This document shows, in pieces, positions 17,721 to 26,720 of a stretch of DNA of 64,000 nt. The position numbers and the translations under genes are program-made. The stretch is from Pseudomonas veronii. Its GTDB lineage: Bacteria; Pseudomonadota; Gammaproteobacteria; Pseudomonadales; Pseudomonadaceae. The DNA is taken from the NCBI RefSeq assembly GCF_001439695.1, contig NZ_JYLL01000004.1, forward strand, positions 310,001 to 374,000, read 5' to 3'. The notes under the pieces are model-generated. The model was not told the DNA's origin, did no database searches, and saw nothing but the letters and a program-made list of their open reading frames with translations. Every line of letters starts with the position of its first letter. Within the stretch, counting starts at the first letter, position 1.

Positions 17721-19286
17721 TCAGGCCGGCGCCGAGGTCCGGATCAGGTGATCGAACGCGCTCAGCGAAGCCTTGGCGCCCTCGCCCACCGCAATCACGA
17801 TCTGCTTGTACGGCACAGTGGTCACGTCACCGGCAGCGAATACACCCGGCAGTGACGTTTCGCCACGCGCATCGACAATAATCTCGCCCCGGGGCGACAG
17901 TTCGACGGTGCCTTTGAGCCAATCGGTGTTGGGCAACAAACCGATCTGCACAAAGATGCCTTCCAGGCCGATGGTCGTGAACTCACCATTGTCGCGATTC
18001 TTGTACACCAGGCCGGTGACTTTCTGGCCATCGCCTTTAACTTCACTGGTCAGTGCGCTGGTGATCACGTCGACATTCGGCAGGCTGAACAGCTTGCGTT
18101 GCAACACAGCATCAGCCCGCAGCTTGCTGTCGAACTCGAGCAAGGTAACGTGGCTGACGATGCCGGCCAGGTCGATGGCCGCTTCGACGCCGGAGTTACC
18201 GCCACCAATCACCGCTACGCGCTTGCCCTTGAACAGCGGGCCATCACAGTGCGGGCAAAAGCACACGCCCTTGGCCTTGTATTCCTGCTCGCCCGGAACG
18301 CCCATTTCACGCCAGCGGGCGCCGGTAGCCAGGATCACCGTCTTCGACTTGAGCGTCGCACCGCTTTCAAAACGGATTTCGTGCAAGTCACCGGCATTTT
18401 TCGCCGGCACCAGGCTGCTGGCACGCTGCAGGTTCATGATGTCCACGTCGTACTGACGCACATGAGCTTCAAGCGCGCCGGCCAGTTTCGGCCCTTCGGT
18501 TTCCTGTACCGAGATAAAGTTCTCGATGGACATGGTGTCCAGCACCTGGCCGCCAAAACGCTCGGCCGCCACACCAGTACGGATACCTTTGCGCGCAGCG
18601 TAGATAGCCGCCGCCGAACCGGCCGGGCCACCGCCGACCACCAGCACATCGAATGCCGCTTTGGCACTGATCTTCTCGGCGGCTTTTTCGATACCGCTGG
18701 TGTCGAGCTTGGCGAGGATTTCTTCCAGGCCCATGCGGCCCTGGCCGAAGTTCACACCGTTGAGGTAGACACTTGGCACGGCCATGACCTGGCGCTCATC
18801 GACTTCGGCCTGGAACAGCGCGCCGTCGATGGCCACATGTTTGATGTTCGGGTTCAGCACGGCCATCAGGTTCAGCGCCTGGACCACGTCCGGGCAGTTC
18901 TGGCATGACAGCGAGAAGTAAGTCTCGAAGCTGAACTCGCCTTTGAGCGCGCGAATCTGTTCAATCACTTCGACACTGGCCTTCGACGGGTGGCCACCGA
19001 CTTGCAGCAGGGCCAACACCAACGAAGTGAATTCATGCCCCATGGGGATGCCGGCAAAACGCAGGCTGATCTCGGCACCCGGGCGATTGATGGAAAACGA
19101 GGGCTTGCGCGCATCGTCACCCTCGGTTTTCAGGGTAATCAGCGTGGTGAGGCTGGTTACGTCCTGCAAAAGTGCAAGCATTTCCTGGGATTTCGCGCCG
19201 TCATCGAGGGAGGCGACGATCTCAATCGGCTGGGTGACCCGTTCCAGGTATGACTTCAACTGAGCTTTAAGATTGGCGTCCAACAT
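17721..19286 (-). CDS. ahpF: Alkyl hydroperoxide reductase subunit F
   Basis: The 521-residue flavoprotein has the full AhpF layout: two N-terminal thioredoxin-like folds with the CQNC redox pair near residue 129, then FAD binding ([19 protein letters not shown]), the thioredoxin-reductase-type CPHC pair ([13 protein letters not shown]) and NADH binding. It passes electrons from NADH to AhpC, which then reduces peroxides. AAAGGAAT ahead of the ATG is a good ribosome site. ahpC lies upstream on the same strand, but a terminator-like hairpin (19309-19345) stands between them, so ahpF may be partly uncoupled from ahpC. Confidence 0.96.
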   Translation of the reverse strand: MLDANLKAQLKSYLERVTQPIEIVASLDDGAKSQEMLALLQDVTSLTTLITLKTEGDDARKPSFSINRPGAEISLRFAGIPMGHEFTSLVLALLQVGGHPSKASVEVIEQIRALKGEFSFETYFSLSCQNCPDVVQALNLMAVLNPNIKHVAIDGALFQAEVDERQVMAVPSVYLNGVNFGQGRMGLEEILAKLDTSGIEKAAEKISAKAAFDVLVVGGGPAGSAAAIYAARKGIRTGVAAERFGGQVLDTMSIENFISVQETEGPKLAGALEAHVRQYDVDIMNLQRASSLVPAKNAGDLHEIRFESGATLKSKTVILATGARWREMGVPGEQEYKAKGVCFCPHCDGPLFKGKRVAVIGGGNSGVEAAIDLAGIVSHVTLLEFDSKLRADAVLQRKLFSLPNVDVITSALTSEVKGDGQKVTGLVYKNRDNGEFTTIGLEGIFVQIGLLPNTDWLKGTVELSPRGEIIVDARGETSLPGVFAAGDVTTVPYKQIVIAVGEGAKASLSAFDHLIRTSAPA

Positions 19287-19308
19287 ACGGGCGATTCCTT
19301 TGAATTTG

Positions 19309-19345
19309 GTAAAAAAAACGCCCGAGCGAATCTCGCCCGGGCGTT
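19309..19345 (-). terminator. Hairpin between ahpC and ahpF
   Basis: CGCCCG-A-GCGA and TCGC-C-CGGGCG (19319-19343) pair with one mismatch, with eight T following on the minus strand. It should lower transcription into ahpF. Confidence 0.8.
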
Positions 19346-19403
19346 TTTGAGGGCGGTTGCAGCTTACTTAGGTGCGGAATCCCGCCCTTGATGTGTCACA
19401 GAC

Positions 19404-19967
19404 TTAGATCTTGCCGACCAGGTCCAGGGACGGAGCCAAGGTGGCTTCGCCTTCTTTCCACTTGGCTGGGCACACTTCGCCTGGGTGGGCAGCGACGTAC
19501 TGAGCGGCTTTGATTTTGCGCAGCAGCTCGGAAGCGTCACGACCAACACCGCCGTCGTTCAGTTCAACGATCTTGATCTGACCTTCTGGGTTGATCACGA
19601 AAGTACCGCGGTCTGCCAGGCCGGCTTCTTCGATCAGCACGTCGAAGTTGCGGGAGATGGTCAGGGTTGGGTCGCCGATCATGGTGTACTGGATCTTGCC
19701 GATGGCTGGCGAGGTGTTGTGCCAGGCAGCGTGGGCAAAGTGGGTGTCGGTGGAAACGCTGTAGATTTCGACGCCCAGCTTCTGGAATTCGGCGTAGTTG
19801 TCAGCCAGGTCTTCCAGCTCGGTCGGGCAAACGAAGGTGAAGTCGGCCGGGTAGAAGAACACTACGGACCATTTGCCTTTCAGGTCAGCGTCAGACACGT
19901 CTACGAAGTTGCCGTTTTTGTAGGCGGTCGCTTTGAACGGTTTTACTTGGCTGTTGATGATAGGCAT
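19404..19967 (-). CDS. ahpC: Alkyl hydroperoxide reductase subunit C (2-Cys peroxiredoxin)
   Basis: From the ATG at 19967 with GGAGAATC upstream, the protein has 187 residues. The peroxidatic cysteine is Cys47 in [13 protein letters not shown], and the resolving cysteine lies in GEVCPAKW near the C-terminus. It reduces hydrogen peroxide and organic hydroperoxides and is recycled by AhpF, encoded downstream. An OxyR-like sequence (20058-20074) lies about 90 bp upstream. Confidence 0.97.
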   Translation of the reverse strand: MPIINSQVKPFKATAYKNGNFVDVSDADLKGKWSVVFFYPADFTFVCPTELEDLADNYAEFQKLGVEIYSVSTDTHFAHAAWHNTSPAIGKIQYTMIGDPTLTISRNFDVLIEEAGLADRGTFVINPEGQIKIVELNDGGVGRDASELLRKIKAAQYVAAHPGEVCPAKWKEGEATLAPSLDLVGKI

Positions 19968-20057
19968 CGTTGATTCTCCGTCAGGGGTTGGTAAGTTGAT
20001 GAAGTGAATCCTACCCACTCTCTTGGCCGATGGCTCATTGGCAAACCTGATGCTCGC

Positions 20058-20074
20058 GATTGGCTTTCTCTATC
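20058..20074. promoter_or_regulatory. Possible OxyR site upstream of ahpC
   Basis: GATTG-N7-CTATC has the ATAG-N7-CTAT spacing of OxyR half-sites, with one base off in the left arm. OxyR control of ahpC is well known in Pseudomonas. The site assignment is tentative. Confidence 0.35.
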
Positions 20075-20100
20075 AGCCGACAGTATTAATAGAAGAAACC

Positions 20101-21033
20101 TCAAATCAGCGGCGCAGTTGCCAGGGTCATGCCTAGAAAGGGTGTCGCTTCAACATAGCGCATGGCGGATTTCATGTCGTTCCAGCCGACGTAACTCATC
20201 AACGACTTCAAATCCCAACCACTGCGATGGGCCCACGTGGCAAAGCCCCGACGCAGGGAGTGGCTGGTGTAGTGCTCGGCCGGAATGCCCGCACGCTCCA
20301 GGGCCTGGCGCAGCAGCGGGATCACGCTGTTGGGGTGCAACCCCGCCTCGCCCAGGTTGCCCCAGCGGTCAATCCCGCGAAACACCGGGCCGCGGACCAG
20401 CGCCGAAGCGCTGAGCCATTCACTGTAAGCCTGCACCGGGCACAGCCGCAGCAATGCCGGGGTTTGGTAGGTCTTGCCGAGGTTGTCGCGGTCGCTTTTG
20501 CTGCGTGGCAGGTACAGGCTGATGCCGGCCCCGGGCACGGCCTGGACGTTCTCGATGCTCAATCGGCACAACTCATCACTGCGAAAGCCGCGCCAGAAGC
20601 CGAGCAGGATCAATGCACTGTCGCGTTTGGCGCGCAACAGCCGGGCGGGGTCCTGGGCTTCGCTCGCTGCGCGCGCCTCCCCTTCCAGGCATGCAACCAC
20701 CTGTTCCAGATGCTTGAGCTGCAACGGCTGCGCCTGCTTCTCCCGCGCCGGGTGTACGGCGCGAATTCCCTTGAGCACCTGGCGCACGACCGGCGCCTTG
20801 GTCGGGTCGGGAAAACCCTGGCTCGTATGCCATTGCGCCAATGCCGAAAGGCGCAACTTCAAGGTATTCACCGCCAACACCCCGGCATGGGCCACGAGGT
20901 AACGCGCCACGCTGTCGCTGGTGGCGGGCAGGAATCCGCCCCAACTCACCTCGAAGTGCTCGATGGCAGCGCGATAGCTGCGGCGCGTGTTATCGCGGGT
21001 AGCGGCGTTTAGGTAACGATCCAGATCGCTCAT
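20101..21033 (-). CDS. Tyrosine recombinase/integrase, chromosomal
   Basis: The ATG at 21033 with AAAAGG ahead gives 310 residues. A GTG at 21069 is an alternative. An N-terminal SAM-like core-binding domain (YLNAATRDNTRRSYRAAIEHF) precedes a catalytic domain with Arg in GFWRGFRSDELCRL, the HSLRRGFATWA box and the tyrosine in MKSAMRYVEATPF. It faces away from the KfrA-like gene at 21204, with a palindrome between. No phage or transposon genes stand beside it and it is flanked by ahpC and gor, so it is not an obvious island integrase. Confidence 0.88.
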   Translation of the reverse strand: MSDLDRYLNAATRDNTRRSYRAAIEHFEVSWGGFLPATSDSVARYLVAHAGVLAVNTLKLRLSALAQWHTSQGFPDPTKAPVVRQVLKGIRAVHPAREKQAQPLQLKHLEQVVACLEGEARAASEAQDPARLLRAKRDSALILLGFWRGFRSDELCRLSIENVQAVPGAGISLYLPRSKSDRDNLGKTYQTPALLRLCPVQAYSEWLSASALVRGPVFRGIDRWGNLGEAGLHPNSVIPLLRQALERAGIPAEHYTSHSLRRGFATWAHRSGWDLKSLMSYVGWNDMKSAMRYVEATPFLGMTLATAPLI

Positions 21034-21155
21034 GAAAGCCTTTTCGTACTGCTGATAGGGCGCACTCACGGTGAAAACCGCGCTGATACGGGATAATACG
21101 CCAATATCCCATCTGTTAGATCATGATTTTCAACTCGTTTTTATTCATGATATGA

Positions 21156-21169
21156 TATGTAAATACATA
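21156..21169. promoter_or_regulatory. Palindrome in the recombinase/KfrA divergent promoter
   Basis: TATGTA-AA-TACATA is a perfect 6-2-6 inverted repeat 35 bp ahead of the KfrA-like start. KfrA proteins bind palindromes at their own promoter, so this is a likely operator. GTAC-CGCA-GTAC follows at 21174-21185. Confidence 0.5.
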
Positions 21170-21203
21170 CCATGTACCGCAGTACTAAATCGACGGAGAC
21201 CCC

Positions 21204-22211
21204 ATGGCTCGTGGCGGCATAAACAAAGCAGTCGTTCAAACGGCACGCTTGGCGATCCTCGCCCGCGGCGAAAACCCCAGCATCGATGCGGTACGCATCG
21301 AAATGGGCAATACCGGCTCGAAAACCACGATTCATCGCTACTTGAAGGAACTGGACGAGAGCGAAACGCGGCAGACCATCACCGAAGCGCCCATCGACGA
21401 TGAACTCGGCGAACTGGTGGCACGGCTTGCCCAGCGCCTGAAAGAGAAAGCCCAAGAGCCCATCGACCTGGCCCTGGCGCAATTCGAACAACAGAAAACC
21501 GCCCTGCTCGCCCAGCTCGAAACGCTGCAAGCAGCCCACAACCAACTGCAACAGCAATTCGATATCCAGGCCGCGGCCCTTGCCGAAGAAAGCGCAGCCC
21601 TGCAAACCGCCAGCACCAGCCTGCAGACCGAACAAACCCGTAACGCCGGGTTGAGCCAGGCATGCAGTGACTACGAGCTGCGCATCAGCGACAAGGACGA
21701 ACAGATTCGCTCGCTGGAAGACAAACACCTGCACGCTCGGGATGCCCTGGAGCATTACCGCAACGCCATCAAAGAGCAGCGCGAACAGGAGCAGCGACGC
21801 CACGAAGGCCAGGTGCAACAGGTCCAGGCGGAACTGCGCCAGGCCCAGCAGAGCGCCATGGTGCGCCAGGACGAGATCACCCAGTTGCACCGCGACAACG
21901 AGCGCCTGCTGATCGAACATCGGGTGACGGTGAAGGAGTTGGCGGCACTGCAGGAGCAAGTGCGCAAGGACCAGGCGCAGCAACTCAACCTGAGCGAACA
22001 GTTGAAGCAGATCGACAGCGAACGCACCCTGCTCCAGGAACGCCTGCGGGTCGCGGTGCAAGACAGTCAGTCACGCCAAGCCGCGCTGAGCGAATTCCAG
22101 CAGGCCAACAAGGCGCTGGAACTGGACCTGATCAAGGCTCAGGCCAGCATCGAGGCGTTGCGCCTGACAGCCGCCGTTGCAGCGACCGCCGAGGCAACGC
22201 CCAGCACCTGA
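21204..22211 (+). CDS. KfrA-like DNA-binding coiled-coil protein
   Basis: The 335-residue protein has an N-terminal helix-turn-helix (residues about 1-55, GENPSIDAVRIEMGNTGSKTTIHRYL) matching the KfrA/DUF3450-like plasmid DNA-binding domain. A very long coiled coil rich in Gln, Glu, Ala and Leu follows, from about 70 to 320. Plasmid KfrA proteins bind DNA, repress their own gene and may help partition. Here the gene is chromosomal and divergent from a tyrosine recombinase. It ends 1 bp before the convergent gor gene. Confidence 0.85.
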   Translation: MARGGINKAVVQTARLAILARGENPSIDAVRIEMGNTGSKTTIHRYLKELDESETRQTITEAPIDDELGELVARLAQRLKEKAQEPIDLALAQFEQQKTALLAQLETLQAAHNQLQQQFDIQAAALAEESAALQTASTSLQTEQTRNAGLSQACSDYELRISDKDEQIRSLEDKHLHARDALEHYRNAIKEQREQEQRRHEGQVQQVQAELRQAQQSAMVRQDEITQLHRDNERLLIEHRVTVKELAALQEQVRKDQAQQLNLSEQLKQIDSERTLLQERLRVAVQDSQSRQAALSEFQQANKALELDLIKAQASIEALRLTAAVAATAEATPST

Positions 22212-23570
22212 TCAGTCGGCCACGGGCGTTCGCATGGTGACGAACTCTTCGGCCGCCGTCGGGTGTACGCCAATGGTTTCATCAAAATGCTGCTTGGTCG
22301 CGCCCGCCTTGAGCGCGATCGCCAAGCCCTGCACGATTTCCCCGGCGTCCGGGCCGACCATATGGCAACCCAGGACCCTGTCGGTGTCGGCGTCGACCAC
22401 CAGTTTCATCAGGGTTTTCTCCTGGCAGCCGGTCAATGTCAGCTTCATCGGCCGGAAACGGCTTTCGAAAACCTTCACCTTATAGCCTTTGCCCTTCGCA
22501 TCTTCCTCGCTCAGACCGACCGTACCGATGTTCGGCAGGCTGAACACGGCCGTCGGGATCATCGCGTAGTCCACCGGACGATACTGCTCCGGCTTGAACA
22601 AGCGACGCGCCACGGCCATGCCTTCGGCCAGGGCCACTGGGGTCAACTGCACGCGACCGATCACATCGCCAATCGCCAGGATCGACGATTCGGCGGTCTG
22701 GTACAGGTCATCCACTTCGACAAAACCGCGCTTATCCAGTTTGACCCCGGTGTTTTCCAGGCCCAGGTTATCCAGCATCGGCCGACGGCCGGTGGCGTAG
22801 AACACGCAGTCTGTTGCCAGCACGCGCCCGTCTTTGAGGGTGGCCTTGAGGCTGCCGTCGGCTTGCTTGTCGATCCGTTCGATATCGGCATTGAACTGCA
22901 GATCCAGGCCACGCTTGGTCAATTCTTCCTGCAGATGCTTGCGCACCGCACCGTCAAAACCGCGCAGGAACAAGTCGCCGCGATACAGCAAAGACGTCTG
23001 CGCACCCAAACCATGGAAAATTCCGGCGAACTCAACGGCGATATAGCCACCGCCAACCACCAGCACGCGCTTGGGCAGCGTTTTGAGGAAGAACGCTTCA
23101 TTGGAACCGATCGCGTGCTCATGCCCCGGTATCTGCGGGATCTGCGGCCAGCCGCCGGTCGCGATCAGGATGTGCCTGGCCGTGAAGCGCTCGCCATTGA
23201 TTTCCACCTGATGCGGATCGACCAGTCGCGCATGCCCTTCATGCAGGGTCACGCCGCTGTTGACCAGCAGGTTGCGATAGATGCCGTTGAGGCGGTTGAT
23301 CTCGCGGTCCTTGTTGGCGATCAGGGTCGCCCAGTCAAAGTTCGCCGCCCCCAGGGACCAGCCGAAACCGCTGGCCTGCTCGAAGTCTTCGGCAAAATGC
23401 GCGCCGTAGACCAGCAGTTTCTTCGGCACGCAGCCGACGTTCACACACGTGCCGCCCAGGTAGCGGCTTTCCGCCACGGCCACCTTGGCGCCAAAACCGG
23501 CGGCAAAGCGCGCAGCACGAACACCGCCGGAACCGGCGCCAATCACATACAGGTCAAAATCGTAGGCCAT
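22212..23570 (-). CDS. gor: Glutathione reductase
   Basis: With the ATG at 23570, preceded by GAGGAGAGTGAA, the protein has 452 residues. It has the FAD-binding [11 protein letters not shown], the redox pair Cys42/Cys47 in [13 protein letters not shown], the NADPH-binding [11 protein letters not shown] and the C-terminal HPTAAEE with the catalytic His. It regenerates reduced glutathione. The wording matches the proteobacterial Gor branch and not lipoamide dehydrogenase. galU lies upstream on the same strand behind a terminator. Confidence 0.95.
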   Translation of the reverse strand: MAYDFDLYVIGAGSGGVRAARFAAGFGAKVAVAESRYLGGTCVNVGCVPKKLLVYGAHFAEDFEQASGFGWSLGAANFDWATLIANKDREINRLNGIYRNLLVNSGVTLHEGHARLVDPHQVEINGERFTARHILIATGGWPQIPQIPGHEHAIGSNEAFFLKTLPKRVLVVGGGYIAVEFAGIFHGLGAQTSLLYRGDLFLRGFDGAVRKHLQEELTKRGLDLQFNADIERIDKQADGSLKATLKDGRVLATDCVFYATGRRPMLDNLGLENTGVKLDKRGFVEVDDLYQTAESSILAIGDVIGRVQLTPVALAEGMAVARRLFKPEQYRPVDYAMIPTAVFSLPNIGTVGLSEEDAKGKGYKVKVFESRFRPMKLTLTGCQEKTLMKLVVDADTDRVLGCHMVGPDAGEIVQGLAIALKAGATKQHFDETIGVHPTAAEEFVTMRTPVAD

Positions 23571-23624
23571 TTCACTCTCCTCGGCAGGCAATCAGCATAC
23601 CGACTTAGTTGGGGGCGAAAAACG

Positions 23625-23648
23625 AAAAAGCCACCCGAAGGTGGCTTT
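23625..23648 (-). terminator. Intrinsic terminator of galU
   Basis: AGCCACC (23629-23635), loop CGAA, GGTGGCT (23640-23646). On the minus strand a T-run follows (plus-strand A run 23625-23629). Confidence 0.88.
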
Positions 23649-23675
23649 CTCTTACAACAGGCGGGCAACCGTGAA

Positions 23676-24515
23676 TCAGTAAGCCTTGCCAGTCTTGTAG
23701 AAGTGCTCGTAGCAGAAGTTGGTCGCTTCGATGTAGCCTTCGGCGCCACCGCAGTCAAAACGACGACCCTTGAACTTGTACGCGATCACGCAACCGTCTT
23801 TGGCCTGCTTCAACAGGGCGTCGGTAATCTGGATCTCGCCACCCTTGCCCGGCTCGGTTTCTTCGATCAGCTTGAAGATGTCCGGGGTCAGGATGTAACG
23901 ACCGATGATCGCCAGGTTCGACGGAGCATCTTCAGGCGCTGGCTTCTCGACCATGTCGCGCACGCGGATCAGGCCATCGCCGATGTCGTCGCCGGCGATC
24001 ACGCCGTACTTGTTGGTTTCTTGAGGATCGACCTCTTGAACCGCGACGATGGTGCAACGGTACTTCTGGTACAGCTTGACCATCTGGGTCAGTACGCCGT
24101 CACCTTCCAGGTTCACACACAGGTCGTCGGCCAGTACCACGGCGAACGGTTCGTCACCGATCAGCGGACGGCCGGTCAGGATGGCGTGGCCGAGGCCTTT
24201 CATCTGGGTCTGACGGGTGTAGGAGAACGAGCACTCGTCGAGCAGCTTACGGATACCAACCAGGTATTTTTCCTTGTCGGTGCCTTTGATCTGGTTTTCC
24301 AGCTCGTAGCTGATGTCGAAGTGGTCTTCCAGCGCGCGCTTACCACGGCCGGTAACGATAGAGATTTCATTCAAACCGGCATCCAGTGCCTCTTCGACGC
24401 CGTACTGGATCAGTGGCTTGTTCACCACCGGCAGCATCTCTTTGGGCATGGCCTTGGTCGCTGGCAAGAAGCGAGTGCCGTAACCGGCTGCTGGGAACAA
24501 GCATTTCTTGATCAT
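23676..24515 (-). CDS. galU: UTP-glucose-1-phosphate uridylyltransferase
   Basis: The 279-residue protein opens MIKKCLFPAAGYGTRFLPAT, with KAMPKEMLPV completing the nucleotide-binding loop, then FAVVLADDLC (metal-binding Asp), VEKPAPEDAPSNLAIIGRY and GGEIQITDAL. It makes UDP-glucose for lipopolysaccharide, exopolysaccharide and trehalose pathways. AAGGA stands ahead of the ATG. It is a single-gene unit. Confidence 0.97.
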   Translation of the reverse strand: MIKKCLFPAAGYGTRFLPATKAMPKEMLPVVNKPLIQYGVEEALDAGLNEISIVTGRGKRALEDHFDISYELENQIKGTDKEKYLVGIRKLLDECSFSYTRQTQMKGLGHAILTGRPLIGDEPFAVVLADDLCVNLEGDGVLTQMVKLYQKYRCTIVAVQEVDPQETNKYGVIAGDDIGDGLIRVRDMVEKPAPEDAPSNLAIIGRYILTPDIFKLIEETEPGKGGEIQITDALLKQAKDGCVIAYKFKGRRFDCGGAEGYIEATNFCYEHFYKTGKAY

Positions 24516-24825
24516 ATGGGTCCTTACAAAGGGCTGTGCGTACGGAATTCGGCGCAGTCTAATCAGGCCGCAGTCACCTTACAATGGGTCCTGCTGGCGT
24601 TGCGATGTCATCATAGAGAAAAAATGTCGGCGTAAGTTCCGCTAATCCTACAAAGAGCTTCACCAATACCCCGACAAAAACAGCGTAGCCCTGTGGCTTG
24701 AAAAGGGCTGCAACCCTTTTAGCACGCTTTGGCGCCGCAAACATTGACCTGGAATAACTTGGGCGGTGGCGCGACAATTGGCGCTATCATTACGCCCTTG
24801 AACCAGACTACGAGATTGTTAATAG
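24516..24825. other. 310-bp intergenic region between galU and a small divergent gene
   Basis: This stretch carries the promoters of galU (left) and the small gene at 24826 (right). No RNA gene, repeat or clear hairpin was recognised. Open frames in it show no sign of being genes. Confidence 0.6.
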
Positions 24826-25011
24826 ATGTCAGAACCCAAAGGCGTGAACGGCTACCTGATCACTAAGCGAGCGGACGGTTGGCACCTGATCAACTTCCAC
24901 GGCGACAGCGTCGCTGGCGCATTCGCGACCGAGAGCCAGGCAACTGCGGTTGCAGAAGTGTTTGTGGATGAAGCGGGCCACGCATCGAGCAAGCGACCGA
25001 AGGGCAAGTAA
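24826..25011 (+). CDS. Small conserved protein of unknown function
   Basis: The 61-residue protein starts MSEPKGVNGYLITKRADGWH and ends in a basic tail. It has no signal peptide. A short beta-hairpin-like core (GYLITKRADGWHLINF) is followed by an Ala-rich helix. No family was recognised with certainty. A strong terminator lies 22 bp after the stop, so it is its own transcription unit. Confidence 0.65.
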   Translation: MSEPKGVNGYLITKRADGWHLINFHGDSVAGAFATESQATAVAEVFVDEAGHASSKRPKGK

Positions 25012-25028
25012 GCCTTGGAAGCTGCGTA

Positions 25029-25057
25029 AAAAAGCCCCGGTGAACGGGGCTTTTTTG
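25029..25057 (+). terminator. Intrinsic terminator
   Basis: GCCCCG (25034-25039), loop GTGAA, CGGGGC (25045-25050), then six T. Confidence 0.92.
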
Positions 25058-25203
25058 TATCTTTTGTCTAACCCTGGAATAGGCTTACAACTGACTTTCA
25101 GAACGAGACATGTCTATACGTAGATGGCAGTTCGCTATAGTCTCGTCGAAACGCCCCATGACAGTGTCAGCGCGCCCTCCAACACCCTCGATGATGAACA
25201 CAC

Positions 25204-25485
25204 ATGAACAAGATTCTGGCACTCACTGCAGTATTGGCGCTCGCCGGCTGCACGACCACGTCTGATGTCTACCTGAAAAACGGCGAACAAGGCCTGACCA
25301 TCGACTGCTCGGGCGAAGCCAATTCCTGGGCCAGTTGCTACGAAAAGGCCGACGCCTCTTGTGCGGGCACCGGCTACCGTATCGTCGGTACCGAAGGCAC
25401 GCCTTCGCTCAAGGAAAGTGAAAAGACCCTGGGCCAGGACGTGGGCAATTTCAAAAGCCGCAGTGTGGTGGTGGTCTGCAAGTAA
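25204..25485 (+). CDS. Small lipoprotein
   Basis: The 93-residue protein has a lipobox (LALAGC, Cys at residue 16) after a short signal. Its mature part holds four further cysteines, spaced for two disulfides (IDCSG, SCYEK, SCAGTG, VVCK). The GTGYRIVG turn is common among small Pseudomonas envelope lipoproteins. The function is unknown. It is convergent with the small gene ending at 25495. Confidence 0.75.
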   Translation: MNKILALTAVLALAGCTTTSDVYLKNGEQGLTIDCSGEANSWASCYEKADASCAGTGYRIVGTEGTPSLKESEKTLGQDVGNFKSRSVVVVCK

Positions 25486-25494
25486 GCGTTACGT

Positions 25495-25725
25495 CTACAG
25501 CTGGATATCGGCAAACTTGATACCCAGGCCACGGACGGTCTCCACCAGCTCATCCAGGCGCGAGAAAGATTCGACTTCATCCTGATCGTCCACCAGGAAA
25601 AAACTGCGACCGCCGCTTTTCTTGAAGAATACGATCCATTCCCCGAGGTCAGCCGGGTTCTGGATGATGTGAGTGGCCGATATCTGACCTTCGGCCTGGC
25701 GAGCCCTGACGTGTTCACGCTTCAT
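25495..25725 (-). CDS. Small conserved protein, unknown function
   Basis: The ATG at 25725 (MKREHVRARQAEGQISATHI) with GGGAAG upstream gives 76 residues. The longer start at 25779 would read through a hairpin. The core EWIVFFKKSGGRSFFLVDDQD suggests a small beta-sheet fold. It resembles small pseudomonad proteins annotated as partition-related, but that label is from memory and weak. It lies downstream of the tsdBA-like pair, behind a terminator. Confidence 0.6.
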   Translation of the reverse strand: MKREHVRARQAEGQISATHIIQNPADLGEWIVFFKKSGGRSFFLVDDQDEVESFSRLDELVETVRGLGIKFADIQL

Positions 25726-25744
25726 GAAAGACTTCCCAAAAAAG

Positions 25745-25785
25745 ACACATGCCGCACAAACCGAGGGTTTGCGCGGCATTTTTGC
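25745..25785. terminator. Strong hairpin downstream of the cytochrome pair
   Basis: ATGCCGC plus CAAACC (25749-25762) pair with GGTTTG plus GCGGCAT (25766-25779). T-runs lie on both outer sides. It should end the cytochrome transcript on the minus strand. Confidence 0.85.
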
Positions 25786-25802
25786 GTTGATTGGGCGAGA
25801 GT

Positions 25803-26720
25803 CTAACGGATGCCCTGCCCAATCAACACGCCTTCTACGGTTTGGCCGTAGAGATTGACCCCATCGTTGGCGTGGAATTTGACCCGGGTTTTCTCCACGG
25901 AACCGTCAACCAGCCGCGGGTCCTGCGGTCGCTCGTGGCTGTTGACGTAGGCCGCTACGTCCCAGGCTTGCTGGTCGCTCAGGCTGCCACCCTTGCCCAG
26001 CGGCATGTTGTGCTTGATGAAGGACGCCGCAGTATTGATGCGGTGCATGCCGGCGCCCCAATTGTAGGAGTCCTTCCCCCACAACGGTGGCATCACGTAA
26101 CTGTCACCGGCCTTCTGGCCCTGCCCTTCGGGGCCGTGGCAGACGGCGCATTGCCCTTTGTAAACCTGCGCGCCCCCGGACAGGTCATAACCCTTGGCCG
26201 GTTGGGCCACGTCGGGATACCCACGACCTGGTAACTCCACGCCCAACGGTGCTTTGCTGGCCAGCCAGTAGGCGTACACCGAGAGCGCGGTAATTTCGCG
26301 ACTATCAGCGGTCGGCGGCGTACCGCCGTTCATGCTGAATTGGAAACACCCCTGCAACCGCTCGGCAAAGGTGTTGACCTTGTCGTTCTTCTTTCGATAG
26401 GCCGGATACATCGGGTAGGCGCCCCACAGCGGCGCCGAGTTGGCCAGGCGGCCCTGATCCAGGTGGCAATTGCTGCAGTTGAGCCCGTTACCGACGAATG
26501 TTGGCGCCAGGCGTTTGGTATCCACGAACAACGCGTAGCCCTCCTTGACCAGCTTGCCGTAGGCATTGTCAGGCAGCTCGCTCTCTTGGGGCGGCTGGAA
26601 TTGACTGACAGCCGCGTGGCCGGCAGAAGGCTGCAACTGCGACTGGTCTTCCATGGCGATCGTAGCGGCGTGGGCGGACGGCAGACCCAACAGTCCTAGA
26701 ACTAAAACAAACGGGCTCAT
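25803..26720 (-). CDS. tsdA: Thiosulfate dehydrogenase / tetrathionate reductase, diheme cytochrome c
   Basis: The 305-residue exported protein (signal cleaved after SAHA) has two haem sites: CSNCH at residues 82-86 and CAVCH near 194. Cys125 in RLQGCFQFSMNG lies 43 residues after the first haem cysteine. This matches the family's unusual axial Cys ligand in spacing and in its C-x-x-SMNG context. TsdA couples two thiosulfate to tetrathionate or runs the reverse. The start overlaps the stop of the preceding cytochrome gene by ATGA, so the two are translationally coupled. The function is inferred from motifs. Confidence 0.78.
   Translation of the reverse strand: MSPFVLVLGLLGLPSAHAATIAMEDQSQLQPSAGHAAVSQFQPPQESELPDNAYGKLVKEGYALFVDTKRLAPTFVGNGLNCSNCHLDQGRLANSAPLWGAYPMYPAYRKKNDKVNTFAERLQGCFQFSMNGGTPPTADSREITALSVYAYWLASKAPLGVELPGRGYPDVAQPAKGYDLSGGAQVYKGQCAVCHGPEGQGQKAGDSYVMPPLWGKDSYNWGAGMHRINTAASFIKHNMPLGKGGSLSDQQAWDVAAYVNSHERPQDPRLVDGSVEKTRVKFHANDGVNLYGQTVEGVLIGQGIR

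Noticed and set aside
22263..24635. 790-residue open frame on the plus strand
   Set aside because: Antisense to gor and galU; no domain recognised.
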